The translations under genes and the position numbers were made by a program. Below the pieces are notes generated by a model that saw only the letters and a program-made list of their open reading frames with translations, was not told the DNA's origin and searched no databases. Below, piece after piece: positions 1-11,100 of a DNA stretch of 64,000 nt (its first letter is position 1; every line of letters begins with the position of its first letter). This DNA comes from Burhinus oedicnemus (taxonomy: Eukaryota; Chordata; Aves; Charadriiformes; Burhinidae), in assembly GCA_008921705.1 (NCBI GenBank), contig VFFE01007645.1, forward strand, positions 1,170,187-1,234,186. Reading direction: 5' to 3'.

Positions 1-390
1 TCTTGGTGCACGTGGTCTGATCTGGAACTTCTTGATTCTTCTCTGGAGCACTGGTGATAGCACATGAAGTGTCAACATGCGGTTAGATAAAATGATAGGA
101 CTGCAGCTCAAACTATTTGTCCCAGTGGTAGCTGCGTTTTGTGGTAGCACTAAATAAACTGTATTTAAATCAAATGCGTTTAGGATAACCTATTTTTTAT
201 CTCCCTTAAAAATTGTCTGTAACTTATAAAGGAGAAAGCCCACTCTTTTTGCTCGTTGTCTTGTTTATATACTATCTTTTGTAGCTCTTGTCATTTTACC
301 AGCTGTAGTGTACAAACCTAACAAATTTGTTTTTATGTTCAGGTATGATGAACTGTTTTCTTAAAAGCCATTTTCTTTTTCCTTTTATAG

Positions 391-529
391 AGCAAAACTA
401 TAGTGAATCTCGGTATCACTTCTTGCACTCCACAGATGGCGAAGGATGTGCAAATATGCTAGTAGAATACTCCTCATCCAGGGGATATCGCAGTGAGGTG
501 GACATGTTTGTAGCACAGGCAGTACTACA
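391..529 (+). CDS. GET4: GET4 exon (residues about 156-201)
   Basis: The acceptor is ttccttttatag at 379-390 and the donor is CA|gtaggt after 529. The exon is 139 bp: two bases completing a split Glu codon, 45 codons, then CA of a split Gln. It reads [18 protein letters not shown] and ends [11 protein letters not shown], part of the helical-repeat body of GET4. An in-frame TAG straight after the exon confirms that the frame does not continue into the intron. Confidence 0.95.
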
Positions 530-3500
530 GTAGGTGTTAAACTTTTTTTTTAACTACTTTGCTGAGATGATACTGTGTTTGAGGCCAATCTAATTTAATG
601 ATGATAACTATAGGTTAACCATGCGTCCTTTTCAAAAGACACTGTGAAACTGGCCAGAGCTTCTGAAACTCGCTTTGTGTGGTAATAACGGGAGAAAACC
701 ATCTCGAAACTGGTGTGTTGAATTGGTCAGATGGGGGAGAGGAAAAAAAACATATTAAGGTCTAAACCTGAAAGCGTGTTAATTGCCTGAAGAATTAATG
801 TAATCTGTTTGATCCCGAAAGCACAATTCTTAGCTTTCTTAACACCACTTTATGTCTAGTTAGGGCTTACCTTGGATGTCCTTACCAAGACTGGACCTAA
901 GTAGGCTCTATATTTGCCTTTAGCATAGTACTTGCTCTCAGTCTTGTTGTCCTAAGAGACAATTTGTCTTGGGTCACCCTGGTCTGCGAGCAGCAGTGCG
1001 ATGGCTCTTGGTTTGAGAGAGTTGCTGGTGGCTTTCATTTACTTCAGGCATTTATTTTGTAGGAGGTGGGAATGCAAGCCATGATGTGCCTTTGCAGAGC
1101 TCATGTACAATTAAGGTTGACAAAGCCAATTTTACTGTGTTTAATCAGCTGATGGCTTTCTTCAGTCAGGGAAAGCAGCTCATGGAGGAGTCTGAGGAGG
1201 AGGTGGAGACAGGACTGTGCAGCAGGGAGTCAGGGAGAGAGTAGGTGTTGGGGGAGAGGGAGGAGGTGAGAGCAAGTCTGTCTCTCTTTTGGCAGCAGCG
1301 AGCTGTCATGTCAGATTTGTCCTGCTTTCCGCAGCCGGTTGATACAGATTGCAGTGATTTCGAGAGGGAGAAAATCCTTTATGGAAATCCAGTACATGCA
1401 GGACTCTTAAACAATTTTATGGAGCTTTGTTCTGCAGGGGGGAATTTCTGGGGAGAAGTTATCAGTAAGAGATTATTTTTTCAGTATTTATACAGCACAA
1501 CTGCTGCATGCTTTACTGGCCTATATCTCAAATACCGTACTAAATCCTCTTACATAGCAGTTTATACTCTAATGAAAATAATTGCAGTTCCTTGCTCAGC
1601 AGTAAGGCGAAAGACCCCAATGCCCTTGCACACGTGAGGGTACAGAATTGGAGGCCAGCCTGCGACCGAAAATGAGACTGCTCGTGGCAGCCTTCCCAGG
1701 GCTTGCTGCCAGCTTTTGTCCCGGTTAAAGTCTCTTGTTAGGCCTATGGGACTTGCAGAGATTGCCAGTTAAATTAACTGGACCTGTACAAAGATCGGGA
1801 AATCGACCTGCTAACTGGTGACAGAAGGCTTGGGAGCTCAAAGCGTAGCTTTATGGTGAGACTTTTAGACATGTGTGTCAAACTTACTAGTGATCCTGGT
1901 GCCGTGTTATTTTGAGGTAGTGCTAATAGAATGACGGAGTCGTCGGACACTGGCAGATACATACTGAAAGGAGACGCGTTTGGGAGTGGGTGGGGCCAGG
2001 AGAGAAGTCTTTAATTAGGTTTTTACCTCATCATAGTAAACTCTGGACCAGTAAATGCAGTGTCATGTTTAATTTGAATTATGCGGTGGCCAGTCTTTCC
2101 ACATTTTGACATAATTGATGCCCTCTTTTAGTAACCGTCCTGTATACAATCTGCTTAGACCTTGGTTAAACTCATTCTGTTAATATTGAATGTCAGTTTT
2201 CCCTCCCAGCCCGCTTATTCCACAGTGTAGTTCAGTAGCGATTTTCCCCTTCCTCACTTGATAGCCAAACCATTGCCAAAGGTGTACATCTTTACCAGTT
2301 GGTTTTTGCCATCAGTTTAAACCTGAGATGATTTTTAATGCACAAATGAAGTAGCGATTGTTGAGCATTTGGCTTCCCTTTTTCTATCTGCATGTAAAAC
2401 CGCTTCTCTGCCTTTTATTTTTAACTCGCCCTGTTCTATTTCCTTTTGCAGATTTCTCTGCCTAAAAAATAAGACCAGCGCATCAGTTGTTTTCACGACA
2501 TACACACAGAAACATCCTTCAATAGAAAAGGGTCCGCCCTTTGTTCAACCACTGCTAAACTTCATCTGGTTTCTGTTGCTGGCGGTTGATGGGTACAGTC
2601 TGATTTTTCTCATGCTATTCTTGATTTCCTTTTCAGTTGTCACTGAGATTACATTTTTGGTTGTTTCCTTTCTAGAGGAAAACTAACAGTATTTACAGTA
2701 TTGTGTGAACAGTATCAACCTTCGCTGAAAAGAGATCCCATGTATAATGAGGTGAGTTACTTCTAGCTATAAACAGGATTTAACTGCGAGAATTAAATAA
2801 TTGCTGATTGTCCCTGTTTTGTGACTTGTACCTAGGAGTCGGTGATCTAGCTTGTGTGGTGTGACTGCTGTATTTCCACCCGTAAACGAAGTAGCTGACG
2901 TTGTTCTTCGTCTTGTGTCGTTTCAGTACCTAGATAGAATAGGACAGCTTTTCTTTGGTGTTCCGCCCAAGCAGACATCGTCCTACGGAGGATTACTAGG
3001 TAAGGTTTATGCTGACAATAGTTTATAGATACCACCAGGCTTTTCAGAGCAGTGGATTGTATAAAATGGCTGTGCTGGAAACGGATGATTTGTTCTCACA
3101 AATATATCAGTTTTTTCATAGCCTGTAGAAACAGCCCCTGCTGTAGAATACAAGATGAATTGGTTGCATGTGAAATTAATTTGGTGAAGCTAGTAGACTT
3201 CCATCTTTGAGAAGGGGAGAAGCATGTAAATGACTCTTACGGTTAATCTTTGACATTATGGTATAACTTCCAAATGTAAAGAAAAATCTTGTTTGTGTTA
3301 AAACTTAATTTTCTCAGACTTTAGCGGCTGATTTTCCTTAAGTCAAGTCTGGGACTTTGGTAGAGATCTAACCAGTGCTGATATAAAACGAATGTTTCCA
3401 AAGTAGAAGTTCGGAAATTAATCCTGCCCTTCTACAAGAAGTGAAAGGGAATAGAGAAATTCAGCCCTCATTTCCTGGCTCTTGAATAAAATGTGAGCAA

Positions 3501-4213
3501 ATTGAACGGGATTACTTTTGTAAAATTGAATGGTTTTGCTTGAGAACTAAGCTCCTCTGTTTGTAAACTGACTTGAAGCTTTACCTGCAAATGTCAATTC
3601 ACTGATAGCCAAAGTTGATGAAAAGCATGAGCTTCATAGATCCCGTATGTAAATGTCCTGGTTTGAGTAAATAACAGCTTTTCAGCAATTCAAGCATCCT
3701 TAAATTGAATAAAACAAGGAGAACGCATAAGTGCCTCAAACTTTACAGCATGATGCAGACCATTGCTGTGTTTTGACAGTTTCATGGCTGGCGGTGTGTC
3801 TTTCCTCATTTGCTTGGGTTTTTTTCTTTCCTCTCATGCTGCAACTACAGTACATAAATATGCAACTTCAGTGGGGGTTTTCCAGTGTACTCTTAGAGAA
3901 GGAACAGGATCCAAATACAGCTTCTCAAATTAATAAATTCTTAATGGAAGGCAGTGTGGGAATACTAATGTCCTGCTGAGACTCTTTTTCTTCAAAAAAA
4001 ATAGAAAAAAGGTTTTTTTCATTATTGAAATCTGCACCCTAGCAGGACGGTAGGAGAATAGCTAAAGGTTTTTGAGATGAGAATGTAAAACTGGCAGTTT
4101 TGACTGTCCTGTATTTTATTCTAGGAAATCTTTTAAACAGTCTGATGGGAACTGGAGAAGATGACGACACAGAAGATGGTCAGGAAGACAGCAGTCCGAT
4201 CGAGCTCGACTGA
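391..4213 (+). CDS. GET4: GET4, last five coding exons (5' part outside window)
   Basis: This is the C-terminal half of GET4/TRC35, a cytosolic alpha-solenoid subunit of the BAG6-UBL4A-GET4 complex. That complex passes newly made tail-anchored membrane proteins to the GET3/TRC40 ATPase for insertion into the ER. The coding segments are 391-529, 2452-2592, 2676-2751, 2927-2999 and 4125-4213. Together they encode about 172 residues, matching roughly the second half of the 327-residue human protein as I know it. All junctions are GT/AG and all phases join without a frameshift. Recognisable stretches are [53 protein letters not shown] and the acidic terminus ending SPIELD. The start codon and about four upstream exons lie left of the window. 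Gene identity is very secure. Confidence 0.96.
530..2451 (+). other. GET4 intron
   Basis: This intron of about 1.9 kb has no recognisable exon. A purine-rich stretch lies near 1180-1270. An open frame at 1245-1637 has no conserved-looking protein features and I treat it as chance. The 3' end has a good polypyrimidine tract before the acceptor at 2450-2451. No CR1 copy or tandem repeat was seen. Confidence 0.8.
2452..2592 (+). CDS. GET4: GET4 exon with conserved hydrophobic helix
   Basis: The acceptor is tccttttgcag and the donor is GG|gtacag. The exon is 141 bp: one base completing Gln, 46 codons, then two bases of a Gly codon. It encodes [19 protein letters not shown] and then the hydrophobic stretch [13 protein letters not shown]. 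That stretch is a buried solenoid helix in the GET4 family, not a membrane anchor. Confidence 0.95.
2676..2751 (+). CDS. GET4: GET4 exon
   Basis: The acceptor is tttctag at 2669-2675 and the donor is GAG|gtgagt after 2751. The exon is 76 bp: one base completing Gly, then 25 codons reading [20 protein letters not shown] and ending PMYNE. The intron before it is only 83 bp, so this exon and the previous one are spliced across a very short intron. Confidence 0.95.
2927..2999 (+). CDS. GET4: GET4 exon
   Basis: The acceptor is gtgtcgtttcag and the donor is CTAG|gtaagg. The exon is 73 bp: 24 codons plus one base, reading [20 protein letters not shown] and then GGLL. This is the highly conserved C-terminal end of the solenoid. 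Confidence 0.95.
3000..4124 (+). other. GET4 last intron
   Basis: This intron of about 1.1 kb is AT-rich with no recognisable gene. A T/A-rich patch lies at 3990-4020. The acceptor tattttattctag ends at 4124. An open frame at 3731-3979 is low-complexity chance sequence. Confidence 0.8.
4125..4213 (+). CDS. GET4: GET4 terminal exon, acidic C-terminus
   Basis: The exon begins with GA, completing a split Gly codon. It encodes [20 protein letters not shown] and then DSSPIELD, ending in TGA at 4211-4213. The Asp/Glu-rich tail ending in IELD is a hallmark of the vertebrate GET4 C-terminus. The tail is probably flexible. Confidence 0.95.
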
Positions 4214-5200
4214 AAGTTGTTGTCATTGGGTGCCGTGTAAATCTGATGATTCGATGACTCCAAAGACAGTTTTGGAATTTGAATCCTGCAGTTGTTTCTT
4301 GGCGCCTAAAAGGGCTCCTCTGGTCTTTTAGAAATGGTTGCTGAAATGTTTATAATGTTCGGTCTATATTATTTATGTAAAATGAAAGAAACCAACAAAA
4401 AGTAGCCAAACGAACCAATCGGAGCAATTGTTAGCAGGTTTCCGATACAGCGGCTGTTGACTTTGATTAAAATATAGTCTTCTGCGGTTTCTGATGCAGT
4501 ATTCCCTTTTGCACAGTAATTCAGTAAAGCATAAATATGGGTCTTGTACTTCACGGCCTACCCAATACCATCTTTGTTACGAGAAAGCCTCCTTGACCTC
4601 TGCCACCTCCAAGGAAGATCTCCAAAGGCAGGGTAATCAATTGAATAATTTATTTGCGAGGCTGGTGCCAAAAGTACCGCGAGACAAGCCAAGCAGCATA
4701 ATTTGAGATGCACATCCAAGGGACGTTGATACCAAGACCTCGCTTCCACTGCCGTGAGTAGCATGTACGCCATTCACACTGCCTTTCGCTCTGCGTAAGG
4801 GCTGGCTCTGGCCGAGCCCACGCCTGTGGTTAGCCGACATTTCCTGAAAAGCACAAGATTGAATTGCTCTTGGGTAAAAGCCGATCAGTGGAACGTAGGC
4901 AGTTGGCTTCCATAGGGACCTCTCTTGCCTAGGTGTAAAAATTTGGCTCATGGCTCTACTCCTTTGGAACAGATTCTTACTCAGTGTAAGTAAGTTCACA
5001 ACCATACGTAAAGGCGACGGCATTACAGTAAATGAAATGATTTGCCGCGAGCAACGTATGTGTTTGAACTGCAGCTGTATGTAAAGGAAAGGGATACTGC
5101 AGAACTTTCGGTTCTTTATGATATATTTATTTTTCTTGGGTGATTGATTCATTTAACACTTTCTGTTAAAAAAAAAAATAAAGAACAAATCAATAAATAA
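4214..5200 (+). other. GET4: GET4 3' untranslated region (approximate end)
   Basis: This is the transcribed but untranslated tail after the GET4 stop, about 1 kb if the signals at 5177-5197 are used. It is AU-rich. An antisense open frame (4637-5152) crosses it but shows no protein features. The exact end depends on which poly-A signal is used. Confidence 0.65.
5177..5197 (+). terminator. Candidate GET4 poly-A signals
   Basis: Two AATAAA hexamers lie at 5177-5182 and 5192-5197 on the sense strand of GET4. Further copies occur at 5328-5333 and 5346-5351. The first pair would give a 3'UTR of about 1 kb. I cannot tell from sequence alone which is dominant. Confidence 0.55.
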
Positions 5201-5628
5201 TGGAGTAACTTCAACCTCATGGTAGGCATAGCCATTCTACTTCTCCTCTTTAATGCAGCACAGTGGATGTCAGTGGTACAGTGAACAGATGAAATGGTGG
5301 GGAAACGCTTTATTTTTTCACAGTGAAAATAAAAAGGCTTAGATTAATAAACAGCAATCATGCATGGGGGAGGGAGGGATTAATACAAATTTATTGACTG
5401 TATGAAAAAGGCATTGAAAGGAAGACTTTGTGTTAATTGTGAAGTCTCAAATAAACACTTTATACCAGGATGTGCGCTACTTGCCGCTTTCTGTGTTTTA
5501 CGTGCCGAGATCATACTTTCTTTGCTATTCCACCCCCCCCACCCCCGTATTTGCCCATGGGTCACCCAGACCGCAGTGCTGCAGCATGGTTTCAGTCGGG
5601 AATTGTCACCTCTGGCGCGGGTGTGGAT

Positions 5629-5656
5629 TGCTTTGCTTTGTTTTGCTTTGCTTTGC
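5629..5656. repeat. CTTTG pentanucleotide microsatellite
   Basis: About five consecutive units of CTTTG occur, with one variant TTTTG unit in the middle. It is short and imperfect, and probably polymorphic. Confidence 0.85.
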
Positions 5657-5917
5657 AGCAGGCTCAGGGAAGAGCCCCTACCTGGGATGATGCTGGAGCC
5701 ATTCACTGACCGATCTGGGAGGCTGGCAGCGCGTCGGAGCCACGTCCTCGCAGTGCCTTTGGCCGCCAGCAAACCCGCCTGTCTCAGGGCCGTTTCGGGT
5801 GTCCGGCAGCAAAGGGACACGGCTCAAAGGGTCACCTTGGCGCTGCCAGGGCCAGCCGGCCCCTGGCTTTGAACCCGGCAGGGGTGAGTACAAAATACAT
5901 AGTCAGGAATTACAGTG

Positions 5918-6480
5918 GTATATATGTGTTTGTAAAATATATATACACACACGCCTATGCGTGTATATACACACATATAAGCAGCCTTTTGTGTATATAA
6001 TAATTTATAATTAAATAATTGTGTGGTATATAATTCATAATATTAATTATAGTAATCTTAATTAAACACGCACACAAACAATCCTTATCACTAGCTATAA
6101 ACCCGAACAACGAGCCCAGCCTGTTCCCTCCCTGCTTCTGACATGCCTGGGGTTTATAATTAAGTGTGCGTGCATGACAGTGTGTGTGTAATAGATGTAT
6201 TTATAAATACTCTTAATATAAATTAAGTATCTATCTATAGTTACGCATACACATATGCAAGTGGATATATATATGTTTATATGCAATGTATTTCTCTGAA
6301 ATTTATAAAGTAAATTATATACTTTATACCGATACAAAAAGCATGCACATGTATATATTTATAATATATAATTATTTTATAAAGTTGCAATTATAAAAAA
6401 AAAAGTCTATAAATATACAGATGTGTGTATGAAACACATTTAGCTTATATATTTGTAAATTAAACGTGTATGTCTAATGA
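5918..6480. repeat. AT/CA-rich low-complexity block
   Basis: About 560 bp is dominated by TA, CA and TG dinucleotide runs and AT-rich filler such as tatatacacacac and taatttataatt. A brief ordinary-complexity segment interrupts it near 6100-6160. It lies between the two poly-A regions. It has no coding content. Confidence 0.85.
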
Positions 6481-6642
6481 TGGCTACACGTAGCCGCGCA
6501 GGGGTTCAGCGGAACGCTGCTCAGCGCGTGGCCGCAGACAGGGCAGCGTGTCAGCGGTTGTGCCCAGTTCACGGTGGTGTCTGGGACCAGTCAGCACCAC
6601 GCACAGATTTATTGCTCTGTGCCCAAGAGCTGCGTCTCGGCT

Positions 6643-6770
6643 TGTGTATGTGTGTGCGCACACAGATAGAAAATAGGAGTACGATATATAAAATAGCTAC
6701 AGTGTACACTATATAATACACACATACACACAACTATTGTATATTATATTCTATAATACACATAAATAGG
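6643..6770. repeat. TG/CA and TA simple sequence
   Basis: An alternating tract (gtgtatgtgtgtgcgcacaca) is followed by TA- and CA-rich sequence up to about 6770. The central TGTGTGCGCACACA is a perfect palindrome. It continues the character of the block at 5918-6480. Confidence 0.8.
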
Positions 6771-6971
6771 GGTGTGTGGTTCACAGGAGATAGATTTACC
6801 TGGTGCGCACACACCATTCCCCCACCCCGGCCCCGGGCAGATGGTCCTGTGGGTGTCCGAACACCCCGGGGCTCTGCCTGCACCCTCACCCACGCGTCTG
6901 CAGGTGGTGGCTTAACCCCCCCCAGCCCTCCCCAGTCCCAGCACCACACAGCCACGGCTCAGACATCATAA

Positions 6972-6977
6972 TTTATT
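6972..6977 (-). terminator. Candidate ADAP1 poly-A signal with GU-rich element
   Basis: The minus strand reads AATAAA here. About 20 bases downstream it reads GTGGCTGTGTGGTGCTGG (6937-6960 region), a good GU-rich downstream element. A second minus-strand AATAAA lies at 7117-7122. The pairing of hexamer and GU-rich element makes 6972 the better candidate. Confidence 0.65.
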
Positions 6978-7216
6978 GGTTCGAATGACATTTAGTACCA
7001 CAGTGGTCTCACCAGTGACAGGAGGGATGCACACAGCCGATGAGATGCTCTCGGTTACACACACCAACGTAAGAACCGCGGCGGACGGGGCCGGTACTTC
7101 AGCCGAGGCCGGAAATTTTATTTTTGGGTAAAAATCCAGCACACGGTGTGCAGGTCCCAGCCCGCCCGCAGGCATTACAGTGCTCAACACAGCGCTGAAA
7201 CGTCACTTCAAGCAGC

Positions 7217-7289
7217 TTTTTTTTTTTTGCCTTTTTTTTCTTTTTTTTTTTTGGCAGGAAAAAAAAAAATCAACAAAAAAAAAATTAAG
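7217..7289. repeat. Adjacent poly-T and poly-A tracts
   Basis: T runs of 8-14 bases broken by single C or G bases are followed after ggcagg by A runs of about 9-11. The two halves are complementary, so the transcript could form a long A-U hairpin within the ADAP1 3'UTR. Sequencing error is common in such tracts. Confidence 0.85.
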
Positions 7290-7975
7290 AGGATTATTTG
7301 GGGGTAGGGGGAAAAAGTGCACCCACCAGTCTGGAGAAGCAGCGTGCCGTCGGTCGGAGGGACGTGCCTGCTGGGGGGGCCAGGCTGGGCTGTTACGATG
7401 CCTGTCAGCACCACTGCCCCTAAAACTCAGCCCCCCCCCGGCCCCCAGCTTCCAAAATGGGGTGAAACCCCCACCAGGAAAGAGGAACGCCCCGGGGAGC
7501 AGCGCAGGGCCCCCACCCCACAAGCTTTGGTCCCCTGGCATCGCCTCGTGGCTCCCTGTGCCCCTTCCACCCCTGCTCCATGCCCTTCGGTAAGCAGGTA
7601 ACGAGGCCGACAAAGCCAACGAGGCCGATTTCCTCTACTTCTAAAATCCCTTTCGACCCCAGCCTGGGCAGAGCATCACCCCCACTCCCCAGGTGGGTCA
7701 CTCCACACATCACCATTTCCAGTGGTCCCAGGACGTCACCGCTCAGGGACAGCCAGGTCCCCAGGCGCCAACAGTCTTCCCCATCCCGCTGAGACCGGGT
7801 GGGACACCCCTTCCAGCAGGTGACGGGGTCGCAGGGACCACCCATCCCAGCAGCACAACCCGTGGAGCAGCCACAGAGCCGAATTTTGGGTTGGATCAGC
7901 ACCTTCTCCGACGTTTCGCCGCCGTCCTTCTTGGTTTCCGACATGATCAAGTGAATGATGAGGGGAAAGGGAAGT

Positions 7976-8012
7976 ATAATTATTATTATTACTGTTATTA
8001 TTATTATTCATT
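7976..8012. repeat. TTA trinucleotide microsatellite
   Basis: Imperfect (ATT)n of about 11 units lies inside the ADAP1 3'UTR, shortly after the stop codon. Confidence 0.85.
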
Positions 8013-8089
8013 ATTTTTAACATTTCAAATAAAACCACGTTGTGTTGTAAACAGAAGCTCACTCCTCAGGGCTGCCCAGTAAGTCCCAG

Positions 8090-8118
8090 CTAAGGTTTAT
8101 GTTTGAAATGGGCTTCCA
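8090..8118 (-). CDS. ADAP1: ADAP1 terminal coding exon
   Basis: The acceptor ctttcag precedes 8118. The exon starts with TG completing a split Val codon, then encodes EAHFKHKP and TAG at 8090-8092. This short basic tail is the conserved C-terminus of ADAP1. Confidence 0.94.
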
Positions 8119-11100
8119 CTGAAAGAAAAAAAACAGAGAAAAGAACGTTAACAGCAGGACAGCCCGGCACAGGCCCACCCTGAGGATGGTCCTTGTCTTG
8201 CCGATGCTCTTTGGATCCAATTGTCTTTACAACTGGGTGACCAATCATCCTTATAGCATTGTGGACATCACACCAGAGGTGAAGAAGAGGGAAGGATACC
8301 ATCCTCCTCCTCCCACCGCGAGCCACTCTCTGCTTGGACAGCCTTTGCATCCTCCCCGGGAAGAGAAGGGATCTCACAAAGAGAAGGGATCTCACAAGGG
8401 AACGATGCTCCTGCATCCCTAATCCCCTCCATCCATCCATCCCCCCATTCCCAATCCCCTCCATCCATCCCGTCCTCCAACACAGGGGCCGAGGCTGACC
8501 TCCAGCCCTCCCAGCAAACACACCTGCGTATTCCTGAGGCAGCATCGGCCGGCTTATAACTTTCTGAAAAGTCGTAATCCACTCCAGCTGGTCGTCCTCT
8601 GTCTCGCAGGCAAAGAGGAATTTCCGATCCGGGGTGACGATGGTTATCCCATGCTGCCAGTGGTTTCCCTGCGTGGACGGCGGGAGCCCTTCCAGGACCT
8701 TGTAGCTGTTTTCCTTGCTCCCAATAAAAACTTCCCCTCTGGCGAAGGCATCCTAGGAGACAGCGGAGCGGGGAGGCAGGCGGGATTGCGAAGGGCAGCC
8801 AGGACACGGCTCACCCTGCACCAGCCCGAAGCCCCACCAGCAAAGTGCAGCAGCCGAACACCGAAAGCACCAGCCACCTCACGGAGCCCCGCTCCAGCTC
8901 CTCCCAGGGGCACCCACGATATGGGACCAACTCCAGGGATCCAAAATTCAGCTGCGGAAAAAAATCTGCAGCTGGTCCACAGGGTTTCCAAAGCATTTTT
9001 GGTGAGTATCTGTGCATGGGGCTACTGCCCGCTGAACACGGGCAGATTCACCCCGCAGTGACGGCTCAGTGCCCTCTCGGCTCCCCCACCAGGCTGGGCT
9101 TCACTGCACATCATCATCATCATCATTATCATTATTATTAATTCCCATCAGACAGCCCAGGCACCTTCGTCTTACCAGGGGATCTTTGAAGTACATGAGG
9201 CGTCGGTCATCCATGGTGAACCATCGCTTCTTGAATCCCTCTGTTTGCTGAAGAGTCCAAAAATGCCAGATTACACACCAAAGCAGTGCAGCTCCTTGCC
9301 TACCGGGCACGACTCAGGAGTATCAGGGCACTCGCAGGAGCCCCGTGGGCTGGGGAAGTTGGGGACAGGCGGCTTCTGGGCCACCACAAGCTGGCACAGC
9401 AGGGTCCAGGCCAGGTGGGCTTGCAGGACCGGGCAGCGAGCGGGCAGATGGGGTGGCTGGTCTGTGAAGTGGTTCTGCATTTTTTAACGTTTGCTTCCAG
9501 GCGGGGAAAGTGTATTAACGCGTTCACGGCCTCAAGGCTTCGCCTCTCCGGCAAGGGTGGGTTTGTCCCACAAGCAGACCCTTCTCAGCCCCGGACAGAG
9601 CACGACTCACGTTCAGAGAGGTGACAGAAATGTTTTATGTCCTACCTTTGGCCCCGTTTTCTCCATGTACCCTTCCTTCAGGTAGTTTCTAGAAAGCTTT
9701 GGCACCAGCTGGAGCAACCGAAGAGGAGAGAAAAGAGAGCGGCGTCAGAGGGAGGGAGCCGGGGGGTCACTGGGTGCGTGGGGCAGGGCTGGGGGGGGTC
9801 ACTGGAAGGAAAGCCCACCCTGAGCTCTCCCCCGGCCCCCAGCCCACCCAACGGCTCCGGCTGGACGCTTTGGTCCCACTCCTCCAAAGCGTGCAGAAGA
9901 GGCAGGGGCAGAAAGACGAAGCGCCTTTGAGAGCTTCACCGGCAGAGCCAGCAGCCTCCGGGAGAAGCCCCCGCGCCAAACCCCACCTCACCCGTCGGCT
10001 CTGGTGGCACGTCTCCTCCGCCGGCCGCAGCCAGCGGGAGCTCCTCACGCCAGCCCCGAGGTACAATTTGCCTGTCAAACCTCACGGACACGCGCTGCCT
10101 GTGCACCCCCCTTCCTGCAGATACTGCTGACAACAGCTACCAGCGCCGGGGATATTTTTAACGCTGCTCAGCGTTAAAACAAGGCAGGAGCTGCGAGATC
10201 TTTGCAGACGCCTCTAAAAGCTTCTTGAAAGATGACAAAGCTCACCAAAACCAGGGCTGACGAGCCTGGCCACTCCCACAGCGCCTAACCCTGCCCACCG
10301 TCACCTCTGGTGTGCTTTTAGGGCAAAGACACCCCAAAATGCAACAGCCCGAAGAGTCACACAGCTGTTCCGCCACAGCCAGGAGCATCTTCGTCTCGGA
10401 CCCTCCGTCGTGGGCAGCGAAGGGCTCCGCAGCCTTCGTAGCCCCGGTGTTTGGCTCCTGGGACGGGGCTGAGGACACCGAGCTAAGCAAGGAGCTCATC
10501 ACCCGCGGCTCGGAGGGGTTCCTCCACCCTGCGGATGGGTCCCCAAAGCATCCTTTGGAGAGGGAGCCTCGGGAGCGGCAGAGGCGGCCTGGGCATCCTT
10601 CGGGTGGCGTGAGCAATTTATACCTCCCTACCACACTTACCCTGGCTCCCGGTTAACTGTAACGCCTTTGCCTCTCTCTGACAGGGTAAAAGAATCATAA
10701 ATTAGATGCAAACGACGGCAACACCCAGAATGGAGCGACCTCACGTACGTAACCCACTCTCCACAGAGGCCTCCCCTAGCGGAACCCTATGAAGGGTTGT
10801 TCGGTATTTCAAGGGCGTAAATTAAACCTCGCTAAACATTACACTCCTCTGTTTCCTCCAAAGAATAATCGATGAGGAGGGGGATAATAAGTAAAAAAAT
10901 AAATAGCTTATCTATCTCCCACCGAAACTGCCGGGGCGGGCGCGTAAACCCTCTCGCCAACTGCTGGGCAAACGGCAACTCTGTTCGGGTCTGGGGGGGC
11001 GGCTTGGGGCACCTGGATGCAGATGTGCCAACCGACTTCAACGGCAGGGGCAGAAGTGATGACAGCGAGCATATGCTGCACCGCGACTGTGCTACAGCCG

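Larger units (their letters stand above)
5201..6949. other. Gap between the convergent genes, rich in simple sequence
   Basis: There is no gene here. The gap separates the two gene tails. It holds a CTTTG pentamer repeat, a long AT/CA-rich low-complexity block and alternating purine-pyrimidine tracts, listed separately. Short open frames in this stretch are by-products of the simple repeats. Confidence 0.75.
6950..8089 (-). other. ADAP1: ADAP1 3' untranslated region (approximate)
   Basis: This is the sequence following the ADAP1 stop (8090-8092) on the minus strand, down to the AATAAA at 6972-6977. It is about 1.1 kb. It contains a TTA microsatellite and a T-run/A-run pair. Open frames on both strands here (for example 7180-7950) are GC-rich chance frames. 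Confidence 0.65.
8119..8523 (-). other. ADAP1 intron 10
   Basis: This intron of about 405 bp contains short tandem duplications (an 18-bp unit at 8363-8398 and CCAT-rich sequence at 8421-8475). No gene was seen. Confidence 0.8.

Noticed and set aside
4637..5152. 171-codon open frame antisense to the GET4 3'UTR
   Set aside because: No recognisable domain, and composition follows the UTR. Chance open frame.
6966..7190. Short open frame across the ADAP1 poly-A region
   Set aside because: It lies in 3'UTR sequence with a good AATAAA and GU-rich element; no coding signal.
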